A DNA stretch of 64,000 bases from Anaerotruncus rubiinfantis (GCF_900078395.1 NZ_FKLA01000006.1:1-64000), one strand, 5' to 3'; shown: positions 40,603-49,568, counted from the first letter of the stretch. Numbers and translations: made by a program. Notes: generated by a model from the sequence alone, not told the origin.

Positions 40603-41685
40603 TTAGCCATTGATGATCCCCATGACAGTGTCATAAAGGCCCGGGCTCACGGTTTTTGCAATTTCCGAGGACTGGAACAGTTCCTTCATCGGCGCCAGGA
40701 ATTCGGCTTTCTCTGCGTCGGTGAGCTCGATGATTTCAACGCCTTCTGCCTTGAATTTCTCGATCATCTCCGCATCCGAGGCCAGCGCGAGGTCATTGTT
40801 GAAAAGGCCGGCTTCTTCAGCGGTCTCACAGAGCCACTGCTGCTGCTCCGGTGTGAGGGAGTTATAGAAGGTGGTGCCGCAGAACCAGGTGGTGGTGGCC
40901 TTCGAATGGCCGTCCAGGGTCAGGTATTTCGCAACTTCCTGATATTTTCCGTTATACAGGACCGAAAGCGGATTCTCCAGCGCGTCGATGACGCCCTGCT
41001 GCAGAGCGGTGTAAACCTCGCCCAGGTTCATCGAAACCGAGCTCGCGTCCATCAGCTGGAACGCAACCACATGCATATTGGCGGTTGGGACGCGGATCTT
41101 GAGGCCCTTCATATCAGCCAACGAACGAACCGGTTTGGTTGAGAGGATATGACGTTCGCCATAGATCCAGTTGGCGGCCAGGATTTTCAGGCCGACCTTT
41201 TCTTCGAGCTGTTTGGACTGCTCTGCAAACCAGTCGGAATCGACCAGTTTCCAGACCTGATCCCAGGTGTCAAACACGCCGTATGCAACCGAGATCGAGA
41301 AATCCGGCACGCCGCGGTCGGCAAACATGCCGCCGTCGCCCAGCGTGATGACCGAGTCGCCCGCGATCATCTGGTCAACCAGATCGTTTTTGCTGCCGAG
41401 CTGGCTGGAGGGATAGAGTTCCACCTTCATGGTGCCGCCGCTTCTTTCTTCGAGCAGGCGTTTCCACTCGTTGGCCGCGAGGTCGATCGTTTCACCGGGA
41501 TTGTTCTCGTAGCCGATCGAAAGGGTCACTTCCGGGGCGGCCGGGGCCGCTTCGGAGGATGCAGCCGGAGCTGCCGGTGCGGCCGGAGCCGCGCTGCTGG
41601 AAGGCGCAGCGTCCGAGCCGCCGCATCCCACGATCAGGGTTACCAACATCAATGCTGACAATAAAATGGCAAGCGTTTTTTTCAT
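40603..41685 (-). CDS. TRAP transporter solute-binding lipoprotein (DctP family)
   Basis: A 360-residue receptor. The lipoprotein signal MKKTLAILLSALMLVTLIVGC has Cys 21 as the lipid anchor, then an Ala/Pro/Ser-rich linker to about residue 50. The body shows NNPGETIDLAANEWKRLLEERSGG, VELYPSSQLGSKNDLVDQM, MKGLKIRVPTANMHV (the carboxylate-contacting Arg region) and MNLGEVYTALQQGVIDALENP, a strong DctP signature. AAGGAGAAG precedes the ATG. It follows the truncated isomerase gene and heads the dctPQM-hydrolase block. Confidence 0.9.
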   Translation of the reverse strand: MKKTLAILLSALMLVTLIVGCGGSDAAPSSSAAPAAPAAPAASSEAAPAAPEVTLSIGYENNPGETIDLAANEWKRLLEERSGGTMKVELYPSSQLGSKNDLVDQMIAGDSVITLGDGGMFADRGVPDFSISVAYGVFDTWDQVWKLVDSDWFAEQSKQLEEKVGLKILAANWIYGERHILSTKPVRSLADMKGLKIRVPTANMHVVAFQLMDASSVSMNLGEVYTALQQGVIDALENPLSVLYNGKYQEVAKYLTLDGHSKATTTWFCGTTFYNSLTPEQQQWLCETAEEAGLFNNDLALASDAEMIEKFKAEGVEIIELTDAEKAEFLAPMKELFQSSEIAKTVSPGLYDTVMGIING

Positions 41686-41762
41686 TGTGTTCTTCTCCTT
41701 CTCTTATATGGTTCTGTTTCTATCTCATCTGCCGCGCAGCGAGAAACCGTTTCAAAGCCGCC

Positions 41763-43132
41763 CTATGCCCGATGGCGGTAGACCTGGACGCCAAGATAAT
41801 TTTCGAGCGCCTCCTGCAGGATGTCCGCCACATGCCCGCGCACAAAGCAGACATGATGCTCGAATCCGTTCTTGCAGATGTATTTCATAAGCTCCTGCAG
41901 TCCCGGCACATGACAATTTGCAAGGCCGCCCTTGGTCTGCAGCGGTTCGCCGGTGAAGTCCCCTTCCCCGACATATGCCTTCGCAATCCCCTGCTGATCA
42001 TCGGTGGTGATCCGCAGGTAGGTCATCGGACCGGGCGCGACCTGTGCCTTGCAGGCGCCGAAGCACCGGTCTTTTCCAAGCGTGCTGCCCAGCACGTCCA
42101 GACATTCGATCTCCATCTCCTCGTTTTGGAAAAAGGATTTCGGGAAATTCGAGCAGTGCAGCGAAATACAGCGGTCGCGTTCCTCGCGGACATTGTTGTT
42201 CCAATCCATAAGCGCCGGGGCGCTTCCCGCCGCGAGATAGGCCGCCAGCATGCTCACAGCGCCGGTCACATCGCTTTCACAGGCGCTCGGCCTGCCCGCT
42301 TCGCCCATCATGCTCATCGCAAGGCAGGTGGCGCAGCCGTAGTTGTTTTCCACGCTGTCCCAGCACTGTACGGTGCTCGCCTGGCAGTCGAGCGAAGCGA
42401 CACGCGCCTCAATCGCAAGGCAGAGCTTTGCCTGCCGGGTAATCTTTTCATTCGCAATGGAGTCCGGAATTTTCCCATAGGCGCGGATCGCGGCTTCCTT
42501 TTCCCGAACCGCTTCGCCGTCCGGCCAGTTGATCGCGTCAAAGAGGATCTCCGACATGTCCACCGTCTGCACGCTCACGCCAAGCCGCTGCAGGATTTTT
42601 TCGGAGAACCGCACCGTGTTAAACGCCACCGGCCTTGCGCCGAGCATGGCGATGCGCGAACCTCTCAAGCCGGTCACAACCCGGCAGACTGCCGCGAAAC
42701 GTTCCAGGTCCTCCCGGAAAGCGGGGCTGTCAATTTTGCAGGTGTGGGTGGTGGTTTCGGTATAGCGGATGCCACGCTGGTAGAGGTTGTTGCAAAGCGA
42801 AATCTTTCCGCAGAAAGCGTCCCGGCGGTTGGCCATGTCGAGCTTGTCAAAATCGTCGTCGCATGCCTGCACCAGTACTGGAACGCCGAGCCCTGCCAGG
42901 TCGATCGCCTCCGCCACGCCGAGCTCCTCTCCAAAATTCGGCAGCACCGCGATGATACCGCTGATTTCGTCCGCGTGCTTTTTGAAGAGCGAGGCACAGG
43001 TTTTTGCCTCTTCATAAGTGAGCACCGCGCCGAGGTGGGTGTCCTGCTCGGAAACCATCACATACCCGTAGCCAAGGTCGTCAAGCAATTGCGTGATCTG
43101 CGCGCGCGCATAGAGTCCGCTCTGAAAAAATA
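41763..43132 (-). CDS. L-fucose/L-arabinose isomerase-family protein, 5' end cut by an IS element
   Basis: The frame codes about 455 residues of a sugar-isomerase-like (COG2407-type) protein: ITQLLDDLGYGYVMVSEQDTHLGAV, ADEISGIIAVLPNFGEELGVAEAIDLAGLGVPVLVQ, NRRDAFCGKISLCNNLYQRGI and a C-terminal metal-site region with CESDVTGAVSMLA. No ATG or ribosome site opens the frame; the first usable codon is TTG at 43088, inside conserved sequence. In-frame family-like sequence (FFQSGLYARAQ) continues back to the RE hairpin of the IS200/IS605 element. Roughly the first 10-15 residues and the native promoter are therefore lost. It is possibly a pseudogene, or is expressed from the IS. Its original role was probably to isomerise the substrate brought in by the downstream TRAP system. 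Confidence 0.65.
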
Positions 43133-43826
43133 ATAATCCCCCGGCATAGCCGGGGGTATTTCATATGCGGGCAAAGCCCTATGATGCCAGCCGCACCTTA
43201 AGGTGCATATACGGTCTGCCATTTGCATGAGATTATTATCTACTACCCGTAAACGGGTCGTTATATTCTTTGAGTGTCATCTGGTCTTCAACTTGATCTT
43301 CTTTAAGTTGATTTTGTATGTACTCTGCTATTCTTGCGGCATTCTTACCGGCTGTATCAACGTAATACCCTCTACGCCAAAATGTTCTATTCCCATACTT
43401 ATACTTCAAATTGGCATGCCGCTCGAATATGATTAAGCTGCTTTTACCTTTGAGGAACCCTACAAACCCCGCTACACTCATTTTGGGTGGTATTTCTATC
43501 AGCATGTGTATGTGGTCGAGGCATACCTCTGCTTCTATAATGTTAATTTCTTTCCATCTGCATAATTCTCGCAATATCTTCCCTATCTCAGCTCTATTCT
43601 CTCCATAGAACGCCTTCCTACGATACTTTGGCGCAAACACTATATGCTATTTGCAGTTCCACTTTGTATGTGCTAAACTATTCGTGTCCTTCATTGGACT
43701 TCCTCCTTTTGATATTTTGACTTGCAGTTGGCAGACCGCAGTTTCATTATATCAAAAGGAGTTCTTTTTTCTCGCCCCTCGCTAAAGCTTTTTCTCTACC
43801 ACCGGCACAGCCGGTGGTTTCTCTAC
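43127..43826 (-). mobile_element. IS200/IS605-type insertion sequence (ends approximate)
   Basis: About 0.7 kb holding a single Y1 transposase gene. Each end carries a subterminal hairpin instead of inverted terminal repeats: CCCCCGGC-ATA-GCCGGGGG (43138-43156) and CCACCGGC-ACA-GCCGGTGG (43799-43817). TTTCTCTAC directly flanks the second hairpin on both sides. This fits the single-strand, hairpin-recognising IS200 family. Exact tips cannot be set by eye. It lies in the 5' end of the isomerase gene. Confidence 0.8.
43236..43694 (-). pseudogene. IS200-type Y1 transposase (tnpA) with premature amber stop
   Basis: From the ATG at 43694 (behind AAAGGAGG) the frame reads MKDTNSLAHTKWNCK, then TAG at 43649-43647, then HIVFAPKYRRKAFYG and on to the end at 43236 (152 codons before the stop, about the normal length). 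In related transposases the stop position is Tyr, so a single base change created the amber codon. The rest is intact: the metal-binding pair in LDHIHMLIEIPP (His-x-His) and the catalytic Tyr region WRRGYYVDTAG. A GTG at 43640 could restart translation but would lose the first strand. The copy is probably inactive. Confidence 0.8.
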
Positions 43827-43831
43827 AACGA

Positions 43832-43866
43832 AAGGGCGGGCCGGGCAATCAGCCCGGCCCGCCCTT
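43832..43866. terminator. GC-rich hairpin downstream of the decayed hydrolase
   Basis: A 15-bp perfect stem (43832-43846 with 43852-43866). On the minus strand CCCTTTCGTTG follows. It probably ended the minus-strand operon from 47991 before the IS arrived next to it. Confidence 0.6.
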
Positions 43867-43943
43867 ATATTCGGCTTTTTTCAGTTTCCGCCCCCAAATC
43901 CCGGGGGCTTTCTGATTTTCCAGAATATGGTGGATGGCATTAT

Positions 43944-44635
43944 TCAATCCGTACCGCGAATCGCGGCGCAGACCTCGTCAAGGCAGTCCTGTGCGTGAGG
44001 CGCTATCCCCAGCATCTCTGCAAAAGCGTGAGGGACACCTTTATAGAGGAGCAGCCGAGACGCCACTCCCGCATCCGCAAGCTTCCGCGCAAAAAGCGCA
44101 TCCTCCGGACACAGGTAGTCGTACTCCGCGCAGATCATCGTGAGCGGAGGCAACCCATGAAAGTCCGCCGCCAGAAGCGGGGACACGCCGGGAAGGGGTT
44201 CTCCGGAGCGAGCCGGTAATCGGGCGCTATCACGGTGCAACGGGCTTTCGCTGCAACGTATTTGCAAAGATTGTCATAAAGCTCGGCGGAGCCCGCCAAA
44301 AAGCCGCCGCCATGCAGAAAAAGCGCGGGCGGCGGCCGTAACAGGCCGCCGCAGCGGTAAACGCTCAGGGGGATTTCATCTTTAGCGGAGTGCAGAATCC
44401 GCCTGTCCACCCGCACCCCGTCCGACAGATCCCTGCTTGGGAAACCCATCTGCGCGCGCAGGGCTTCGATATCCCCTTCAGCGAGCCGGTCAGGGTCCGC
44501 CGGATAAACGAGCTCCGGCGCTTTCCTGCAGATGGGATAGACCGACGGGTCAAGCGTCCCGCGCCGATGTCCGGGGCTCTGCCGGATGATCGAAACAAGC
44601 CCGTTTGGCAGAACTTCTTCTCGGATGGTTTCCAT
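43944..44635 (-). pseudogene. Alpha/beta hydrolase (hormone-sensitive-lipase type) with internal deletion
   Basis: The N-terminal frame (from 44635) codes an HSL-type start with PPALFLHGGGFLAGS (oxyanion HGGG), YDNLCKYVAAKARCTVIAPDYRLAPENPFP, then runs out of frame. The C-terminal part (ending at 43944) is in another frame: SPLLAADFHGLPPLTMICAEYDYLCPEDALFARKLADAGV and the catalytic-His region GVPHAFAEML. The middle of a normal enzyme, including the nucleophile GDSAGG, is absent. An out-of-frame deletion near 44190 therefore destroyed the gene. It overlaps the permease stop and was the last gene of that operon. Confidence 0.8.
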
Positions 44636-46059
44636 CACGCGGTCAGCAGGTGCGCCGCGATCATCGCGAACGGCAGGGTGATGATGGTCCGCTCGAGGAA
44701 GATGATCACAAGCTGCTTAAAGTTGATCGAAAGCGAGGATTTCATCAGAAGCGCGCCAGTTTCCGACATATAAATGAGCTGGTTCAAAGAAACGATCGCG
44801 ATGACAATGCGGGAATATTCAGAAGTTACCGTCGCGCCGCCCACGACAGCCGCCATCAGCTGATCCGGAAAACCGATCAGAAAGGTCGGCGCAACCGCCG
44901 CGGCTTCCGGAATCTGCAGAAGGTTCAGAAGCGGGACAAAAGGATATGAAAGGATATCAAACACCGGCGTGTACTCCGCCAGAATGAGCGCGATGGTGGC
45001 CAGCGCCATGATGACCGGGGTCAGCCCGATCCAGATGTCGGCGGTGTTCTTCAGGCAGAGCCTGGCGAGCGGACCCGCAGACTTGACCGATTGCGCTTTT
45101 GCCAGGCCTCGGTTCATTGCGAACGAAAAACGCGAGGTATTTGCCGGGAGCTGCTGCGGAACCGCATTGCAGACGCCTTTATAATAGGTGTCCTTTTTGG
45201 TACCGAGCGGGTAGATACGCGCGCAGATGATTGCGCAGGCAACGCCGGCGATGCAGACGGTGCCGTAAATCGGGAAGAAATAATGCTTCAGATGCAGATT
45301 TTGGATGTGTACGAGCACCGCCGATATGCCCACCAGCGAGAAGCAGGTGGACACGACACTCGCTTCGCGGTCGGTATAGTAGCCGTCCTCATACTGGCCG
45401 ACGGTAATCATGACCGCGACCGGCGGCGCCGCGAGCCAGGAGGCGATGCAGTCGAGCGCCGAACGGCCCGGCAGCTTGAATACCGGACGCATGATCTTTT
45501 CCGCCATGACGCCGCAGAACTCCATGAAACCGAAGTCGGTGAGGAATACGATCAGCCAGGTGCACAGGGTGATCAGACCGCCGAGCCAGACGACCATATT
45601 GTAAGCAACGGTTCCGGTCAGTTCCCCGACGATGAATTCGGGCCCGACCTGCAAAAAGACCATGACAATGAAAATACCGCCCAGCGCACGGATGATGACC
45701 CAGAACCACTCGACGTCGAACAGGTCCTTCATCATCTTATGTTCCATGATGAATCTGGGCTTCGCAAGTTTGGCGAGCAGGCTCAGAATTGCGGAAACCG
45801 GGGTGATGGTGACACAGAGCCAGGCGATGACTGGCTCGATATAGACCATCAGCGAATCCGAAAGGATGCTGACGCCGATCGTCCAGTCCCCGTTCCATTT
45901 TATCGGGATCAAAAACAGCGCAAGGCCGGCAAATGAACAGAGAAGGAACTTTGTGTAGGCAGAAGGGGTGTTGACCCCCTCGATCATTGTTCCAACGGCG
46001 GGACAGACATCCGACGGGGCAGCTGGCTCAGATTTTACCGCAACATTTTTATCCTCCAT
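44635..46059 (-). CDS. YjiH-family permease (nucleoside-transporter gate domain protein)
   Basis: A 474-residue membrane protein with about 9-10 hydrophobic segments. FLTDFGFMEFCGVMAEKIMRPVFKLPGRSALDCIASWLAAPPVAVMITVGQYEDGYYTDREASVVSTCFS (family core, spanning about 160-230) and the C-terminal PTFLIGFPDQLMAAVVGG are typical of the YjiH/gate-domain group. Substrates of this group are poorly known. It lies between a ureohydrolase and a decayed hydrolase in the operon starting at 47991, so a guanidino or amide compound is a reasonable guess for its cargo. Confidence 0.8.
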   Translation of the reverse strand: MEDKNVAVKSEPAAPSDVCPAVGTMIEGVNTPSAYTKFLLCSFAGLALFLIPIKWNGDWTIGVSILSDSLMVYIEPVIAWLCVTITPVSAILSLLAKLAKPRFIMEHKMMKDLFDVEWFWVIIRALGGIFIVMVFLQVGPEFIVGELTGTVAYNMVVWLGGLITLCTWLIVFLTDFGFMEFCGVMAEKIMRPVFKLPGRSALDCIASWLAAPPVAVMITVGQYEDGYYTDREASVVSTCFSLVGISAVLVHIQNLHLKHYFFPIYGTVCIAGVACAIICARIYPLGTKKDTYYKGVCNAVPQQLPANTSRFSFAMNRGLAKAQSVKSAGPLARLCLKNTADIWIGLTPVIMALATIALILAEYTPVFDILSYPFVPLLNLLQIPEAAAVAPTFLIGFPDQLMAAVVGGATVTSEYSRIVIAIVSLNQLIYMSETGALLMKSSLSINFKQLVIIFLERTIITLPFAMIAAHLLTA

Positions 46060-46060
46060 T

Positions 46061-47005
46061 TTATCTCCTCCAATTTCCGCTGTTGGCCGCGTAATTATAT
46101 ATCATGAAATCATTGAAGAGCTTTGCCGCAAGGATGGCTGTGTGCTTATTGAAGTCGGTGGTCTGGTTCACCTCGGTGATTACAAATCCGGCCGCTTCCG
46201 GGGCGAGGATCTTGAGGAATTCCTGCAGGTCGTAGGAGGAATAGCCGCCCACCTCCGGGCCGGCTGAACCGGGCGCGACCGCCGCTTCAAAAACATCGAT
46301 GTCCAGCGAGATGACGAATTTTTCCGTGTTCTTTTTGAGGATCGCAAGGGCTTCTTTGGCCGACTCAGCGATGCCGAGCTTATAGAAGGTCTGTGGGGTC
46401 ATCACATGGGAACCGTGGTTCACAATGTAATCATAGAATTCCGGCTTCTCGTAGGCGCGGATGCCGAAGTGGATCACGTTGTCGCCGTTGACGCGCGGAA
46501 GCTTCATAATGTTGCCGCAGGGATGGCCGTGGGAGAGGTTGCCGTATTTGCGCAGGTCGTTGTAAAAGTCGCAGTGGGCATCCATATAGATGACGCCGAT
46601 GTTTCCTTCGCAGGCGTTATGAACAGCGCGCACACTTGGGTAGTGGATCGAACAGTCCCCTCCCACCACAACCGGCGTAAAGCCCTCGGCAATGACCTTG
46701 GAGACATTCTCGGTGATCCTGTCATTGCTGTATTCCCAATCGGTAACGATGTAATCGTCGATATTACCAAAGTCCTTGATCATCATGTCGTTCAGATCCA
46801 CCACACGGTTCGATTCGATGTCAAAGATCCGGTTATCCCGGACATATCCCCAGGCGAGCTGCATGGCCTCACGAACCGAGGCCGGACCGGTGCGCTGTCC
46901 AGATGGGCCGATGCAGCCGCCCTGGTCCCACTCGGTCCCGATAAAGCCATACTTATACTTTGCGTTTGCATCTGTGTTGAAATTGACGTCATAATTAGCC
47001 TGCAT
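46061..47005 (-). CDS. Ureohydrolase (agmatinase/arginase family)
   Basis: A 314-residue dinuclear-metal enzyme that would hydrolyse a guanidino group to urea. The metal motifs are MDAHCDFYND (about 140; Asp-x-His-x-Asp) and SLDIDVFEAAVAPGS (about 235). The usual first motif GGDHS reads GGDCSIHYP (about 117), so the normally metal-binding His is Cys. The N-terminal GTEWDQGGCIGPSGQRTGPASVREAM is agmatinase-like. The substrate may be guanidinobutyrate, agmatine or another guanidine. GGGAGGAA precedes the ATG. It is 26 bases downstream of the formamidase gene in the same operon, suggesting step-wise breakdown of a nitrogen-rich compound. Confidence 0.82.
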   Translation of the reverse strand: MQANYDVNFNTDANAKYKYGFIGTEWDQGGCIGPSGQRTGPASVREAMQLAWGYVRDNRIFDIESNRVVDLNDMMIKDFGNIDDYIVTDWEYSNDRITENVSKVIAEGFTPVVVGGDCSIHYPSVRAVHNACEGNIGVIYMDAHCDFYNDLRKYGNLSHGHPCGNIMKLPRVNGDNVIHFGIRAYEKPEFYDYIVNHGSHVMTPQTFYKLGIAESAKEALAILKKNTEKFVISLDIDVFEAAVAPGSAGPEVGGYSSYDLQEFLKILAPEAAGFVITEVNQTTDFNKHTAILAAKLFNDFMIYNYAANSGNWRR

Positions 47006-47031
47006 AAATAATTCCTCCCGTTATCATGAAG

Positions 47032-47991
47032 TTATTTTTCTTCGGTGAGATAGGCCAGGGCAATCCGGCACAGGCAGGAGAATTCACTGCCAACCCGGAT
47101 CTCGCCCACAAGGTTCAGAAGCTGATACGCATCGAGCAGGTCAAAGCCGAAATGCTTTTCCATCACACGGGCGAGTTCAGCGTAGCCGTACTGCATCGCC
47201 ATTGTGAGGTTCTGGGCGCCGAGCGGGACCAACACGCCAAGATAGGTTTCATCGAGCAGCTGCGGCCAGCTTTCGCAGGTTGACCGTCCACGCGGAAGAA
47301 TGTTCACGCGCACCTCGACGACTGCCTGGCATTCGAGCGCGCAGCCGGTTATTTCCCCATCGCCCTGGCAGGCGTGCACATCTCCGAGCGAAAGCAGCGC
47401 GCCTTCGACGTTTACCGGCAGAAGCACCGTGCTGCCAGCCTTCACAGCCGGTATATCGATGTTCCCGCAGAAGTCCCTCCCCATCTTTCCAGAGGAGCAG
47501 CGGTCCTCCTTCGGCGCAACCCCAATGGTCCCAATGAAAGGGCTGGTCGGAATCTTGATCTCCCGCTTTTTGTCATGGCTTTTAAAATGGACAAAGCCAT
47601 CCGCGATACGGCAGATCTTGGTCCGCGGCTCAAGCGGCGGCTGGAGGCTTCCGGCCGCATTTTGCAGTGCGCCCAGCCCCGAAAAGATCGCCGTGTAACC
47701 CTCCCCTCTCCAGTATCCGGGTTCAATTCGCAGAATCTCCACCGCGAGGGTGTCGCCGGGTTTCGCGCCTTCGATATAGACCGGGCCGCTCAGGGGGTTT
47801 GTGCCGCCGCCTTTTTCATACAGGACAGAAAAATCCTGATAGAGGTCGTTTTCCGTCCGGATGAGGCTCACATCCGCGTCCTCGGTTTCAAACCTGATCC
47901 GCTCCCCCGGCGACACGCGCAGCACAGCAGGAGCTTCCTTATCAAAGAGGAACTGCCGCGTCTGCAGCGGTACGGTTTTCATCTGATCCAT
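47032..47991 (-). CDS. Acetamidase/formamidase family amidohydrolase
   Basis: A 319-residue FmdA/AmdA-type hydrolase that releases ammonia from a short amide. The ATG at 47991 follows CGGAGG; the frame runs on upstream without a site and through the operator. Family stretches are NPLSGPVYIEGAKPGDTLAVEIL, HFKSHDKKREIKIPTSPFIGTIGVAP, GRDFCGNIDIPAVKAGSTVLLPVNVEGALLSLGDVHACQGDGEITGCALEC (split; holds the metal-site His-x-x-Gln-Gly-Asp-Gly-Glu) and a C-terminal GEIRVG. It is the first gene of the leftward operon under the TAACATGTTA operator. Confidence 0.85.
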   Translation of the reverse strand: MDQMKTVPLQTRQFLFDKEAPAVLRVSPGERIRFETEDADVSLIRTENDLYQDFSVLYEKGGGTNPLSGPVYIEGAKPGDTLAVEILRIEPGYWRGEGYTAIFSGLGALQNAAGSLQPPLEPRTKICRIADGFVHFKSHDKKREIKIPTSPFIGTIGVAPKEDRCSSGKMGRDFCGNIDIPAVKAGSTVLLPVNVEGALLSLGDVHACQGDGEITGCALECQAVVEVRVNILPRGRSTCESWPQLLDETYLGVLVPLGAQNLTMAMQYGYAELARVMEKHFGFDLLDAYQLLNLVGEIRVGSEFSCLCRIALAYLTEEK

Positions 47992-48021
47992 GCAAAGACC
48001 TCCGTTTCCTTTTCCGACAGC

Positions 48022-48031
48022 TAACATGTTA
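48022..48031. promoter_or_regulatory. Operator TAACATGTTA (left copy)
   Basis: A perfect 10-base palindrome just downstream of the leftward promoter at 48045-48073 and 30 bases before the formamidase start. The identical palindrome lies at 48184-48193, and TAACACGTTA lies before the GntR gene at 51651. Confidence 0.7.
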
Positions 48032-48044
48032 AATGATTTATTTC

Positions 48045-48073
48045 ATTATAAAATAGTCGTTTAGAAATGTCAA
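48045..48073 (-). promoter_or_regulatory. Consensus promoter of the formamidase-ureohydrolase operon
   Basis: On the minus strand TTGACA (48073-48068), 17 bases, TATAAT (48050-48045): both hexamers are perfect. The expected start site is near 48038, seven bases before the operator, so a bound repressor would block it. Confidence 0.85.
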
Positions 48074-48143
48074 ACAATAAATTTACGTGGAAATCGCTAA
48101 ATTTCAGCGTGTTTTTTGTACGAGCAAAGAATTATATCCCCCA

Positions 48144-48171
48144 TTGACTTTCCGTCTTATCTTGTTATAAT
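48144..48171 (+). promoter_or_regulatory. Promoter of the DegT-transketolase operon
   Basis: TTGACT (48144-48149) and TATAAT (48166-48171) are separated by 16 bases. The start site would be near 48178, six bases before the second TAACATGTTA. Confidence 0.8.
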
Positions 48172-48183
48172 GATTGCAACAAC

Positions 48184-48193
48184 TAACATGTTA
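48184..48193. promoter_or_regulatory. Operator TAACATGTTA (right copy)
   Basis: The same perfect palindrome as at 48022-48031, in the mirror position relative to its own promoter. Its centre is 162 bases from the other copy. Confidence 0.7.
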
Positions 48194-48235
48194 CATAATT
48201 TGATCAAAGGCCATTTTGAATCAGGAGGAATTTAC

Positions 48236-49426
48236 GTGGAAACATTGGCAATTAACGGCGGTCGCGCGGCTATCGATTACAAGCTGCCGACCATTATGAA
48301 CAGTTCCGGGCGGGATTTCGGCGCGGAAGAAATGGAGCAGATCTCCGAAGTCATCGCGGCTGGCAATCTCGGCTTCATCGGGGGAACCAAGATCAAGGAC
48401 TTTCAGAAGATGTGGGAGGAAAAATACGGCGTGGAGAAGGCGGTCTGCGTTTCCTCCGGTACCGCGGCCTTACACACCGCTATCAACTTTTTGAACCTGG
48501 GCGCCAACGACGAGGTCCTCATCCCCGCCATCACCGATATAGGCAGCGTGCTCGGCGTGATGCTACAGGGCGCGGAACCGGTTTTTGTCGACGTCGATCC
48601 CATCAGCCAAAATATCGACCCGGACGACATCGAACGCCACATCACGCCGCGCACCAAGGCGCTCATGGTGGTTCACCTCTATGGATATCCCTGCGACATG
48701 GATCGGATCATGCCGATTGTCAAAAAGCACAACCTTTTCCTCATAGAAGACTGCGCGCAGGCACACATCGCACGTTATAAAGGCAGGCTGGTCGGCACCT
48801 TCGGGGACGTCTCCTGCTTCTCGTTCCAGCAGTCGAAACACATGACCACCGGCGACGGCGGCATGGTGATGGCGCCGAAAGACGAGCTCTGCGGACGCAA
48901 GCTGGTTCACTGTCACGACAAGGCCTGGCCGCGTGAAGTGTACCGCGACCATCTCTTCCTCGCGCCCAACTACCACATGACCGACCTGCAGGCTGCAGTC
49001 GGCATTGCACAGTTCAACAAGCTGGAACGGCTGGTTGCGCAGCGCCGCGAATCGGCCCTGTATCTTTCCCGGCTGCTTTCGGACATCGACGGGCTTTACC
49101 CACCGGTCGACACTGAACTGGGAACCCAGACCTTTTTCGAATACGCGCTTGCATTCGATCCCGAAAAGTTCACCGCCGGAAATAAGGAGATGGCAGCCGC
49201 GCTCGTAGCCGAAGGGATGGCCTGTGCGCCGGGCTACCTGCCGCATCCGATTTATATGTATGATGTGGTGACTCACAACTATCATATGGAGCTGGGGATG
49301 TGCCCGAACGCGGTTGAAGCCTGCAAGCACATGCTGTTCATCCCCTGGAGTGAAAAGCATACCAAACAGCATGCGGAAGATATCTCAAAAGCGCTTCACA
49401 AGGTGCTCGGTTCCTATAAAAAGTAA
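48236..49426 (+). CDS. DegT/DnrJ/EryC1-family PLP aminotransferase
   Basis: A 396-residue fold-type I enzyme starting from GTG eight bases behind AGGAGGAA. SSGTAALHTAINFLNLGANDEVLIPAITDIGS (about 80-110), VHLYGYPCDMDRIMPIVKKHNLFLIEDCAQAHIARYKG with the PLP-contacting Asp, and SCFSFQQSKHMTTGDGGMV (about 200), whose Lys carries PLP, identify it. The QQSKHMTTG form and length match the AHBA-synthase/aminocyclitol branch. Such enzymes swap an amino group and a keto group on sugars or cyclitols. It heads an operon with a split transketolase, so here it may deaminate an amino sugar or aminopolyol for cleavage. The substrate is unknown. Confidence 0.85.
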   Translation: METLAINGGRAAIDYKLPTIMNSSGRDFGAEEMEQISEVIAAGNLGFIGGTKIKDFQKMWEEKYGVEKAVCVSSGTAALHTAINFLNLGANDEVLIPAITDIGSVLGVMLQGAEPVFVDVDPISQNIDPDDIERHITPRTKALMVVHLYGYPCDMDRIMPIVKKHNLFLIEDCAQAHIARYKGRLVGTFGDVSCFSFQQSKHMTTGDGGMVMAPKDELCGRKLVHCHDKAWPREVYRDHLFLAPNYHMTDLQAAVGIAQFNKLERLVAQRRESALYLSRLLSDIDGLYPPVDTELGTQTFFEYALAFDPEKFTAGNKEMAAALVAEGMACAPGYLPHPIYMYDVVTHNYHMELGMCPNAVEACKHMLFIPWSEKHTKQHAEDISKALHKVLGSYKK

Positions 49427-49568
49427 TTCGCAGCGCTAGCGCCGGAAATCTCTCCCGAAAAAAAAAAGGGGGGGGTGGACAGCATCTATCCAGCCCCCGT
49501 ACTCAAACGGATAGCGTTCCTCCTCTGCGCCTACAGAAGGCCCCCTCCATTATGAAAGGATGATGACC

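Noticed and set aside
43138..43156. Hairpin as a rho-independent terminator of the isomerase region
   Set aside because: It lies upstream of the gene and matches a subterminal IS200/IS605 hairpin paired with a similar one at 43799-43817.
49440..49560. Terminator before the second transketolase
   Set aside because: The G-run and C-run (about 49468-49498) could pair loosely, but there is no T-run and the genes on both sides look like one operon.
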